From SZUA-430 sp964638635 (GTDB taxonomy: Bacteria; Pseudomonadota; Alphaproteobacteria; Micropepsales; Micropepsaceae), in the NCBI GenBank assembly GCA_964638635.1, contig CAZXAQ010000018.1, forward strand, positions 1 through 56,814: a DNA stretch of 56,814 nt, given 5' to 3'. The position numbers and the translations under genes were made by a program. Positions 33,227-40,886 of this stretch are shown in pieces. Under the pieces are notes generated by a model. That model worked only from the letters and a program-made list of their open reading frames with translations. It was not told the DNA's origin and did no database searches. The first letter of the stretch is position 1. Each line of letters opens with the position of its first letter.

Positions 33227-33961
33227 ATGGAAACATCGACGCCGAAAGCCACATTCTCATTTGCGCGCCTACTGCCGCTGCTGCTTCTGCTTGCGGTGCT
33301 AGTCGCGTTCTTTGCGCTGGGCTTGAACAAGTATCTGACGCTCGACCTGCTGCGGGAGAACCGCGAGGTTCTGAAAACCTGGGTGCATGAACACAAGACC
33401 GAGGCGGTGCTTCTCTTCATTCTGGCCTACATCATGGTCGCTGCGTTCTCGCTGCCGCTCGGCGTGTTGTTGAGCGTGGCCGGCGGGTTCTTGTTCGGTA
33501 GCGTGTTCGGTGCGGCGTGGATCGTCGTCGGTGCGACGATCGGGGCAACGATCTTGTTCTTTGTGGCGAAGACCGCTTTGGGCGAGCCGCTGCGCGAGCG
33601 TTTCGCGTCGCAGCTCAAAAAGATGGAAGAAGGCTTTCGCACAAACGCCTTCAGCTATCTGTTGTTACTTCGGCTCGTGCCGCTCTTTCCGTTTTGGCTC
33701 GTGAATTTGGCGCCGGCGTTTCTCGGCGTTTCGGTGACGACGTTTGTGGTGACGACGGCGATCGGCATTATTCCGGGATCGTTCGTGTTCGCGAGCATCG
33801 GCAATGGGCTCAACGCGTTGTTTGAGGCGGGCGAGCGGCCAGATTTGAGCTTGATGGCGCTGCTGTCGCGGCCTGATTTCTATGTTCCGATCGTCGGGCT
33901 TGCTGTGCTGTCGCTGATCCCGATCGTCTATCGTACGTTCTTCGCGAAGAAACAGGCTTGA
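33227..33961 (+). CDS. TVP38/TMEM64 (SNARE-associated, DedA-like) membrane protein
   Basis: This is a 244-residue protein with about six hydrophobic segments. The signature FSLPLGVLLSVAGGFLFGSVFG, VGATIGATILFFVAKTALGE and LLLRLVPLFPFWLVNLAPAF is clear; each is quoted separately from the ~70-180 core. DedA-superfamily members are thought to act as lipid scramblases or transporters. The FAD-dependent oxidoreductase follows at once, a pair that is found fused into one protein in other bacteria. Confidence 0.9.
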   Translation: METSTPKATFSFARLLPLLLLLAVLVAFFALGLNKYLTLDLLRENREVLKTWVHEHKTEAVLLFILAYIMVAAFSLPLGVLLSVAGGFLFGSVFGAAWIVVGATIGATILFFVAKTALGEPLRERFASQLKKMEEGFRTNAFSYLLLLRLVPLFPFWLVNLAPAFLGVSVTTFVVTTAIGIIPGSFVFASIGNGLNALFEAGERPDLSLMALLSRPDFYVPIVGLAVLSLIPIVYRTFFAKKQA

Positions 33962-33966
33962 GAGCA

Positions 33967-35385
33967 ATGGCGCAGATCAAAGCGGATCTCTGCATCATCG
34001 GCGCAGGCTCGGGCGGGCTTTCGGTTGCCGCCGGGGCGGCGCAGCTCGGGCGCAAGGTGGTTTTGATCGAGCGGCACAAGATGGGCGGCGACTGCCTGAA
34101 CTATGGCTGCGTGCCGTCGAAGTCGCTGATTGCAGCCGCCAGCCACGCACAGGCTATTCGCCGGGCGCCGGAATTCGGCGTCGATGCGGGCGAAGCGAAA
34201 GTCGACTACGCGCGCGTGATGAAGCACGTGCACAGCGTGATCGCTGCGATCGAACCGAACGATTCCGTCGAACGGTTCGAGAAGCTGGGTTGCAAGGTGA
34301 TCAAGGCCGCGGCGAAATTCGTGTCGGCGACCGAGGTCGAGGCGGGCGGCGAGCGGATTGTGGCGCGGCACTTCGTGATCGCGACGGGGTCTTCGCCGGC
34401 GAAGCCGCCGATTCCAGGGCTCGACCTGACGCCGCACTTCACGAATGAGACGGTGTTCGAGAACAATGTTCTGCCGGAGCATTTGATCATCATCGGCGGC
34501 GGCGCGATCGGGCTTGAGATGGCGCAAGCGCACCGGCGATTGGGTTCGCGCGTGACGGTGCTCGAAGCTTTCCGGATTATGCCGAAGGACGATCCGGAAG
34601 CGGTCGCGATCGTGCGCAAGGCGCTTGAAGATGAGGGCATCGTCATTCGCGAAGGCGCTGCCGTCACGGCGGTGTCGAAGATGGATGGCGGGGTTGCCGT
34701 CACCATCTCGCGCAACGGACAGAGCGAGGCGATTGCCGGGTCGCATCTGTTGTTGGCTGCCGGGCGGGCGCCGAATGTCGAGGGGCTCGGTCTCGATGCC
34801 GCGGGGATCAAGTACTCGCGCAAGGGGATTGAGGTCGACGGTGCGCTGCGCACGTCGAACGCGCGCGTGTCGGCGATCGGCGACGTGGCGGGCGGGCTGC
34901 AGTTCACGCACGTCGCTGGCTATCACGCGGGGCTTTTGATCCGGCGCTTGTTGTTCAAAGTGCCGGTAAAGACCGACACGTCGGCCATTCCGTGGTGCAC
35001 CTATACCGATCCCGAACTTGCGCATGTCGGCGTCACCGAAGCACAGGCGAAAGAGAAGGGCATCGCGCACAGCATTGCGCGCTGGCCGCTCCACGAGAAC
35101 GACCGTGCGCAGGCGGAGCGCGAATTGCACGGGCTTGCGAAGGTCGTGATCTCGCGCGGGCGGGCGATCGGGGCCACGATTGTGGCGCCGCATGCGGGCG
35201 ATCTCATCCTGCCGTGGGTGATGGCGATCGGGCAGAAGACGAAGATGTCGGCGATGGCGGGGATGGTCGCGGCGTACCCCACGCTCAGCGAGATTTCGAA
35301 GCGGGCGGCGAGTTCGCATTTCACGCCGACACTGTTCTCGGCGCGCACCAAGGCGGTGGTTAAAGTCTTGTCATGGTTGCCTTAA
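33967..35385 (+). CDS. FAD-dependent pyridine nucleotide-disulfide oxidoreductase (MerA/Lpd-like)
   Basis: This 472-residue flavoprotein has the FAD motif IIGAGSGGLSVAAGAA, the redox-active disulfide GGDCLNYGCVPSKS, the NAD site IIGGGAIGLEMAQAH and an FAD-binding block SAIGDVAGGLQFTHVAGYHA. The interface motif, usually HPYPTL or HAHPTLSE, reads AAYPTLSE, so the catalytic His of lipoamide dehydrogenase is missing. It is therefore unlikely to be the E3 of the dehydrogenase at 46-49 kb. It starts 5 bases after the TVP38 gene (an in-frame TTG at 33958 would overlap it). Its partner substrate is unknown. Confidence 0.85.
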   Translation: MAQIKADLCIIGAGSGGLSVAAGAAQLGRKVVLIERHKMGGDCLNYGCVPSKSLIAAASHAQAIRRAPEFGVDAGEAKVDYARVMKHVHSVIAAIEPNDSVERFEKLGCKVIKAAAKFVSATEVEAGGERIVARHFVIATGSSPAKPPIPGLDLTPHFTNETVFENNVLPEHLIIIGGGAIGLEMAQAHRRLGSRVTVLEAFRIMPKDDPEAVAIVRKALEDEGIVIREGAAVTAVSKMDGGVAVTISRNGQSEAIAGSHLLLAAGRAPNVEGLGLDAAGIKYSRKGIEVDGALRTSNARVSAIGDVAGGLQFTHVAGYHAGLLIRRLLFKVPVKTDTSAIPWCTYTDPELAHVGVTEAQAKEKGIAHSIARWPLHENDRAQAERELHGLAKVVISRGRAIGATIVAPHAGDLILPWVMAIGQKTKMSAMAGMVAAYPTLSEISKRAASSHFTPTLFSARTKAVVKVLSWLP

Positions 35386-35395
35386 GAGGGAACCA

Positions 35396-35409
35396 AGCGG
35401 TTAACCGCT
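35396..35409. promoter_or_regulatory. Perfect 14-bp palindrome before the histidine kinase gene
   Basis: AGCGGTTAACCGCT is fully self-complementary and lies 51 bases upstream of the kinase ATG. It could be a dimeric operator or part of a terminator-like structure after the oxidoreductase gene. No T tract follows. Confidence 0.35.
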
Positions 35410-35459
35410 GAACTTCCGTCTTTTGGCTTGAGCGGGTTGTGCTATCCCTCAACCCGGGC

Positions 35460-36902
35460 ATGGTCGGCACTTTCACGCGCGTTCGAGATTTTTTGCACCG
35501 GCACTTGGTTGCAAGTTTGTCGGGGCGATTGCTGTTTTTTACGACCCTGTTCGTGCTGCTGGCCGAGGTGTTCATCTATTTCCCGTCCGCGGCGCGGTAC
35601 TATCACGACATTCTGGTGGGGCGGCTCGCGTCGGCGCAGGTGGCCGTGCTTGCGCTCGACGAGGTCAAGGACTCCGATTTGTCGCCGGAGCTCAGACGCG
35701 AGATTTTGGCGAATGCGGGTGTGCGGCTCGTCGGCCTGAAACGCAACAACACGCGGCGGCTTTATCTCGCCGAGTCGATCCCGCCCATGAAGGATGTCGA
35801 GGTCGATTTGCGATCCGCCGAGGTGGGCGAGCTGATTTGGGCGAGCCTCGATTGCATGATCTTCGGCGGGCCGCGGGTCATCCGCGTGGTGAGCGTGCCG
35901 CGGCTCGGCGCCGGCGATTTGATCGAAGCGCTGGTCGACGAGGGGCCGATCCGCGCCGACATGCTCTCTTATTCGGTGCGGATTTTGGGATTGTCGCTCT
36001 TGATTGCGGCAGTCACGTCGGCGCTCGTGTTCACGGCGCTCTACTTTCTGTTCGTGCGGCCGATGCAGCATCTCACGCAGTCGATGGTCAAATTTCAGGA
36101 GCGGCCGGACGACGCGCAGCGCATCATCGTGCCCTCGCTTCGGGCGGATGAGATCGGGCAGTCGGAGCGGGTGCTCGCCGCGATGCAGACGGAGTTGCGC
36201 CAGGCATTGCAGCAGCGCGAACATTTGGCGGCACTCGGCACGGCGGTTGCGAAGATCCAGCACGATCTGCGCAACATCTTGGCGAGTGCGCAGTTGGCGT
36301 CGGATCGTTTGGCGACGAGCAAGGATCCGACCGTGCAGGCGCTTGCACCTCGGCTGGTGTCGTCGATCGACCGGGCGATTGCGCTGGCGACGAATACGTT
36401 GAAGTACGGACGCGCTGAGGAGGCGCCGCCGCGGCGGCGGCGTCAGCCGCTGCTCGCGATCGCGGATGAGGCGATGCATGCGGCGCTTGCCGCGGGCGAC
36501 GGGCGCACGGGATGGAGCAACGCGTTTGATCCGAAGATCGAGATCGACGCCGACAACGAGCAATTGCTGCGCATTCTGATCAATGTCGGGCGCAACGCGG
36601 CGCAGGCGCTGGAGGGGCGCGACGGGGCTGCGATCACGCTCTCGGCGCAACGGCAAAACAACGTGGTCACGATCGATCTCGCGGACAACGGATCCGGTAT
36701 TCCGGAAGAAGCGCGCCAGCGGTTGTTTGAACCGTTTTCGGGCAAGGGACGCGTCGGTGGAACGGGCCTCGGTCTTGCGATCGCGCGCGAGCTTGCGCGC
36801 GGGCATGGCGGCGAAGTGGCGTTGCTCAGCACGGGTCCGAGCGGCACGACGTTTCGCATCACGATTCCGGATGTCGCGGCGCTCGGGGATGGGCCGCCAT
36901 GA
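35460..36902 (+). CDS. Sensor histidine kinase
   Basis: This is a 480-residue membrane kinase. Two membrane helices (~22-42, LLFFTTLFVLLAEVFIYFP; ~180-205) flank a periplasmic sensor of about 135 residues; a HAMP-like region follows (~206-260). The H-box is IQHDLRNILASAQLASDRL (phospho-His in HDLRN), the N-box NVGRNAAQALEG and the G boxes DNGSGIP and GGTGLGLAIARELARGHGG. HDLRN is the H-box of the HPK4-like group. No response regulator is adjacent. Its stop overlaps the glk start (ATGA), an unusual coupling. Confidence 0.9.
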   Translation: MVGTFTRVRDFLHRHLVASLSGRLLFFTTLFVLLAEVFIYFPSAARYYHDILVGRLASAQVAVLALDEVKDSDLSPELRREILANAGVRLVGLKRNNTRRLYLAESIPPMKDVEVDLRSAEVGELIWASLDCMIFGGPRVIRVVSVPRLGAGDLIEALVDEGPIRADMLSYSVRILGLSLLIAAVTSALVFTALYFLFVRPMQHLTQSMVKFQERPDDAQRIIVPSLRADEIGQSERVLAAMQTELRQALQQREHLAALGTAVAKIQHDLRNILASAQLASDRLATSKDPTVQALAPRLVSSIDRAIALATNTLKYGRAEEAPPRRRRQPLLAIADEAMHAALAAGDGRTGWSNAFDPKIEIDADNEQLLRILINVGRNAAQALEGRDGAAITLSAQRQNNVVTIDLADNGSGIPEEARQRLFEPFSGKGRVGGTGLGLAIARELARGHGGEVALLSTGPSGTTFRITIPDVAALGDGPP

Positions 36903-37846
36903 GTGGCGATTTCTTGCTCGCGGATATCGGGGGCACGAATGTGCGCTTTGCGGTGCTGCGCGGCGACGGGCGGATCGAGGGGCATGAGGCGTGGCTGACG
37001 GCGCTCTATCCGGACTTCGGCGCGGCGGTGCGCGCGTATGCGGAGGTGACCGGTTTGCGTTTGCCGCTTGGCGGTGCCGCCGTGTGCGCGGCGGGGCCCG
37101 TGGTCGGCGATGCGATCAAGCTCACGAATTGTGCGTGGACCATATCGCGCGCCGAGATCGCGGCGGCGACGGGCGGTGTCGCGCATCTTGTGAATGATTT
37201 TGCGGCGGTGGCGCACGCGTTGCCGGTGCTTACGCCCGGCGATGTCGTGCAGATCGGCGGCAGCGCGCCGGTTGCGGGCGCGCCGAAGGTGGCGCTGGGG
37301 CCCGGCACGGGGCTTGGCGTCGCGAGCGCCGTGTTCGACGGCGCGCGGTGGGTTGCGGTGCCGGGCGAGGGCGGGCATGTCGATCTTGCGCCGACGAACG
37401 AGCGCGAGCTCGCGGTCGTCTATCAGCTGATGCGCGAACGCGGGCATGTTGCCGCTGAAGATGCGGTGTCCGGGCCTGGGTTGGAGGCGCTCTATCTCGC
37501 GATCGCGGCGCTTGACGGCGTGTCGTTCAAGGCAAAGCCGATTGCCGCCGACATCGCGAAGGCGGCGCGCGCGAAGACGGATCCGGTTGCGATCGAAGCG
37601 GTCGCGCTGTTCACCGGATGGCTTGGCAGTGTTGCGGGCGATCTCGCGCTGACGCTCGGCGCGCAAGGCGGCGTCTACATTGCCGGCGGCATCGTCGCGC
37701 AGTGGGGTGAGTTGTTCGACACGAAACTCTTCCGCCGCCGGTTCGAGGCAAAGGGGCGGATCAAGTATTTTCTGGAGCCGATCCCATGCTACCTCGTGAC
37801 CGCGAAGGACCTCGCGTTTCGCGGGCTCGCGGCGATGGTGCGTTGA
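36899..37846 (+). CDS. glk: Glucokinase
   Basis: This 315-residue enzyme phosphorylates glucose with ATP at the entry to glycolysis or Entner-Doudoroff. The phosphate motif LLADIGGTNVRFAVLR, the catalytic Asp in HLVNDFAAVAHAL, LGPGTGLGVAS and PGEGGHVDLAP are all present, the group B proteobacterial Glk pattern. It is coupled by ATGA to the preceding histidine kinase gene. A long inverted repeat starts 8 bases after the stop. Confidence 0.93.
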   Translation: MSGDFLLADIGGTNVRFAVLRGDGRIEGHEAWLTALYPDFGAAVRAYAEVTGLRLPLGGAAVCAAGPVVGDAIKLTNCAWTISRAEIAAATGGVAHLVNDFAAVAHALPVLTPGDVVQIGGSAPVAGAPKVALGPGTGLGVASAVFDGARWVAVPGEGGHVDLAPTNERELAVVYQLMRERGHVAAEDAVSGPGLEALYLAIAALDGVSFKAKPIAADIAKAARAKTDPVAIEAVALFTGWLGSVAGDLALTLGAQGGVYIAGGIVAQWGELFDTKLFRRRFEAKGRIKYFLEPIPCYLVTAKDLAFRGLAAMVR

Positions 37847-37853
37847 TTCAGAT

Positions 37854-38029
37854 TTAAACACGAAGGACTCGAAGTAGCCTCGAAGTAGTCACGAAGATGC
37901 TCGGCCGTGAAACGCGCGCCCGCGCGCGGCACGCGCGCAGTATTGGCGCTTCGCGCCGGGCAGCAACATCGCCAACTCAAGAGCATCTTCGTGACTACTT
38001 CGAGGCTACTTCGAGTCCTTCGTGTTTAA
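37854..38029. repeat. Perfect 49-bp inverted repeat
   Basis: Arm 37854-37902 is the exact reverse complement of 37981-38029, separated by a 78-nt GC-rich loop (37903-37980) that contains GCGCGC runs. The arm carries four [A/T]CGAAG words at 37860, 37869, 37880 and 37891, spaced 9-11 bases, about one helical turn. It fills the convergent gap between glk and the gamma-glutamyltransferase gene. No gene is visible in the loop. Confidence 0.95.
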
Positions 38030-38061
38030 GAGCTGACTCTCTGCCGCGCCACGCGCAAAGA

Positions 38062-39783
38062 TTAGTCCCCGCCAACGGTGCCTTCACGTCTGGGGTCGGC
38101 GGCGGCGTCGAAGCCGTCTTTGGTGATGCGGATGCTGTTGAGGCCCGACGGGCTGATGCCGTAATCGGTGACTTTGACGTCGTGGCCGAGGGTGCGCAGC
38201 GCTTCGACGGCGGTGTCGGGCGTGCGGCCTTGTTCGACTTCGGTGGGTGCGCCGCGGCCGGTGGCGTTGGGCAGCGCGACGGCGTCGGCCATGGCCATGT
38301 TCCAGTCGATGAGGCCCATCACCGTTTTTGTCACGTAGGGGATGATGCGGGCGCCGCCGGGGGAGCCGACGACGGCGACGAGGCGGCCGCGTTTGTCGAA
38401 GATGAGTGTCGGCGTCATCGAGGACATCGGGCGTTTGCCGGCCTCAGGTGCGTTCGCGGTGCGGCGACCGTCGGTCGTGGGCTCGAACGTGAAGTCGGTG
38501 AGCTGGTTGTTCAGGACGAAGCCGCCGGCCATCAGGCGGCTGCCGAACGGGCCCTCGACCGTCGTCGACATTGCGAGTGCGTTGCCGCGGTCGTCGATGA
38601 GGCTGATGTGGGCGGTGCCGGGGCGGGCGCGGTCGGGGTTGCTCAGTTGTTGGAGGATGAGCGTTGCGCCGGCGGGGCGGCCGGGTTTGATTGCGGCGCG
38701 GTCGACGATCCGCTCAAGTGAGAGGACGCGCGAGCGGCTTGCGAGGTATTTGGGACCGAGCAGGCCTTGGCTGGGCACGCGGATGAAGTCGGGGTCGGCG
38801 ATGTAGGCGCCGCGGTCCGCGTAGGCGACGCGGAGCGCTTCCGTCATCAGGTGGATCGGCGGGGCGGTTGCGGGTTCCAGTTTGGCGACGTTGAAGCGCT
38901 CCATCATCTTCAGCGCTTGCAGCATCGTGAGGCCGGAGCTTGGCGGGCCCATGGTGCAGAGTTTGTACGCGCGATAGGTGCCGCAGACGGGCGGGCGTTT
39001 CTTCGCTTGGTAACGGCTCAGGTCTTCGAGCGTGAATTTGACGGCGCTGTAGGGTGCGGTTGTTACGGCGTTGACGATCGCGTCGGCGATGCGGCCTTTG
39101 TAGAAGCCGGCGGCGCCTTTGACGGCGATGTCGCGCAGGGTTGCGGCGTAGTCCGGGTTCTTCAGCGTGTCGCCGACTTGGGGGGCTTTGCCGTTCGGGC
39201 GAAAGTAGGCCGCTGTGCCAGGCACCAGCGGGATGCCTTGGTCGCGGTCGATGGCGGCGGCCATGCGGGGGCCGACGGGGAAGCCCTTCTCGGCGAGTTT
39301 GATTGCGGGATCGAAGAGCGTGGCCCAGGGTAGGCGGCCGTGCTCCTTGTGCGCGAGCGCCAGTACCGCGATCGTGCCGGGGATGCCGACGGAGCGGCCG
39401 CCCAAGACCGCTTCGGGATAGGCCATCGGCTTGCCGTCTTTCATGAACATGTCGGGCGTGGCGGAGGCGGGGGCGGTTTCGCGGCCGTCATAGGTTTCGA
39501 CGCGCTTCGTCTTTGCGTTCCAGAGCACGATGAACGTGCCGCCGCCGAGGCCGGAGGATTGCGGTTCGACGAGGCCCATCACCGCTTGGGCGGCGACGGC
39601 CGCGTCGATGACGGTGCCGCCTTTGCGCAGCATCTCGAGGCCTGCGTCGGTCGCGAGCTTGTGGGTCGCGACGATGACGTGGCGGCGCGGCAACTCCGCC
39701 GCGCTTGCCGTTGCGGCGAGCATGGCCACTATAGCCAGCAGCGAATTGCGCAGGGCGCGGGCGAAGGCTAGCGTCGGTGTCAT
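38062..39783 (-). CDS. ggt: Gamma-glutamyltransferase family protein
   Basis: This 573-residue periplasmic Ntn hydrolase has a signal peptide (LLAIVAMLAATASA). The catalytic Thr that becomes the N-terminus of the small subunit after autoprocessing is Thr390 in GTAHISLID. The substrate block MSSMTPTLIFDKRGR and the glycine pair GSPGGARIIP are intact. It hydrolyses glutathione or gamma-glutamyl compounds. The canonical NTTFG is replaced by EGPFG, a non-classical variant. Its ATG (complement of 39781-39783) shares bases with the ATG of the divergent gene. Confidence 0.9.
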   Translation of the reverse strand: MTPTLAFARALRNSLLAIVAMLAATASAAELPRRHVIVATHKLATDAGLEMLRKGGTVIDAAVAAQAVMGLVEPQSSGLGGGTFIVLWNAKTKRVETYDGRETAPASATPDMFMKDGKPMAYPEAVLGGRSVGIPGTIAVLALAHKEHGRLPWATLFDPAIKLAEKGFPVGPRMAAAIDRDQGIPLVPGTAAYFRPNGKAPQVGDTLKNPDYAATLRDIAVKGAAGFYKGRIADAIVNAVTTAPYSAVKFTLEDLSRYQAKKRPPVCGTYRAYKLCTMGPPSSGLTMLQALKMMERFNVAKLEPATAPPIHLMTEALRVAYADRGAYIADPDFIRVPSQGLLGPKYLASRSRVLSLERIVDRAAIKPGRPAGATLILQQLSNPDRARPGTAHISLIDDRGNALAMSTTVEGPFGSRLMAGGFVLNNQLTDFTFEPTTDGRRTANAPEAGKRPMSSMTPTLIFDKRGRLVAVVGSPGGARIIPYVTKTVMGLIDWNMAMADAVALPNATGRGAPTEVEQGRTPDTAVEALRTLGHDVKVTDYGISPSGLNSIRITKDGFDAAADPRREGTVGGD

Positions 39784-40810
39784 GGTTCGTCCTGGTTCGC
39801 GCAATCTCATCACCGATGTCCGCGGCATTACGGTCGGCAACGCCGAAGATGCAACGGCAATGAGCGGGTTAACAGTCATATTTGCGGAAGGGCGGGCGGT
39901 CGGCGCCGTGGACGTGCGCGGCGGCGCGCCGGGCACGCGCGAAACCGAGTCGCTGATGCCGGAAGGGCTGAATGTCGGGGTGGACGCGATCGTGCTCTCG
40001 GGCGGGTCGGTCTATGGGCTCGATGCCGCCGGGGCGGTGACGAATTGGATCGCGCAAGCAGGCCGCGGCTACAAACTCGCGGGCGCGCCGATGGTGGCGC
40101 CGATCGTGCCGGCGGCGATCCTGTTCGATCTGACCAACGGGGGGAACAAGAATTGGGGCGCGGAGCCGCCGTATCGCAAGCTCGCTTTGACGGCGTGCGA
40201 GACGCAAGGCGCTGCGTTCAAGTTGGGGAACGCGGGCGCGGGTTATGGCGGGCGTGCGGGCGCTTACAAAGGGGGCTTAGGCTCGGCTTCGGCGGTGACG
40301 GAGGACGGGCTCGAGGTCGGCGCGATCGTCGCAGTGAACTCGTTCGGCTCGCCGGTGATGCCGGGGACGTCGGTGTTGTGGGCGTGGCCGTTCGAACAGG
40401 ACGGCGAGATGGGCGGGCAGGTGCCGCCGCGCGTCAGCGGCGTCTCGATGGCGTTCCCCGACGACGTGAAGCGGCCGCCGGTTCCGGCCGGCAACACGAC
40501 GATCGCGGTCGTCGCGGTGAACGCGGAGCTGACGGTCGCGCAGGCCAAGCGCATCGCGATCATGGCGCATGACGGGTTCGCGCGGGCGCTTCGTCCGGTG
40601 CACACGCCGTTCGACGGCGACGTGATCTTCGTGATGGCGACGGGGGCGAAGCTGCTCAGCGAGCCGGCGCTGATGAAGGTGTCGCTGCTGGGCTCGATCG
40701 CAGGCGACTGCGTGGCGCGCGCGATCGGGCGGGCGGTGTTCGAAGCCGACGCGCTGGGGCCGTGGGAGGCGTATCGCACGGTGCACGCGAAGGGGTTTGG
40801 GAGGAAGTGA
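39782..40810 (+). CDS. P1 family peptidase (DmpA/NylC-like Ntn hydrolase)
   Basis: This is a 342-residue self-processing hydrolase. Family motifs are LSGGSVYGLDAAGAV (~72-86), NAGAGYGG (~150) and the processing site GNTTIAVVAVN (Asn238/Thr239). Thr as nucleophile resembles NylC (nylon oligomer hydrolase), whereas DmpA-type aminopeptidases use Ser. The predicted activity is cleavage of beta- or D-peptide or other amide bonds. No signal peptide is visible. The start ATG at 39782 overlaps the divergent ggt start, and no alternative in-frame start lies close upstream. Confidence 0.87.
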   Translation: MVRPGSRNLITDVRGITVGNAEDATAMSGLTVIFAEGRAVGAVDVRGGAPGTRETESLMPEGLNVGVDAIVLSGGSVYGLDAAGAVTNWIAQAGRGYKLAGAPMVAPIVPAAILFDLTNGGNKNWGAEPPYRKLALTACETQGAAFKLGNAGAGYGGRAGAYKGGLGSASAVTEDGLEVGAIVAVNSFGSPVMPGTSVLWAWPFEQDGEMGGQVPPRVSGVSMAFPDDVKRPPVPAGNTTIAVVAVNAELTVAQAKRIAIMAHDGFARALRPVHTPFDGDVIFVMATGAKLLSEPALMKVSLLGSIAGDCVARAIGRAVFEADALGPWEAYRTVHAKGFGRK

Positions 40811-40811
40811 C

Positions 40812-40886
40812 CAGGGATCAGGGATCAGGGATCAGGGATCAGAAGGGTGCGATTTCTGATCCCTGATTCCTGATCCCTGATCCCTG
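40812..40886. repeat. Hairpin of 7-bp tandem repeats filling a convergent gap
   Basis: Arms 40812-40844 and 40854-40886 are complementary at 32 of 33 positions with a 9-nt loop. Each arm is about four and a half copies of CAGGGAT. The element occupies the whole interval between the stop of the P1 hydrolase gene (40810) and the stop of the convergent lipoprotein gene (40887), so it very likely serves both as terminator. Confidence 0.92.

Noticed and set aside
33967..35385. E3 (lipoamide dehydrogenase) for the E1/E2 complex
   Set aside because: It lacks the catalytic His before PTLSE, lies 11 kb away, and is coupled to the TVP38 gene.
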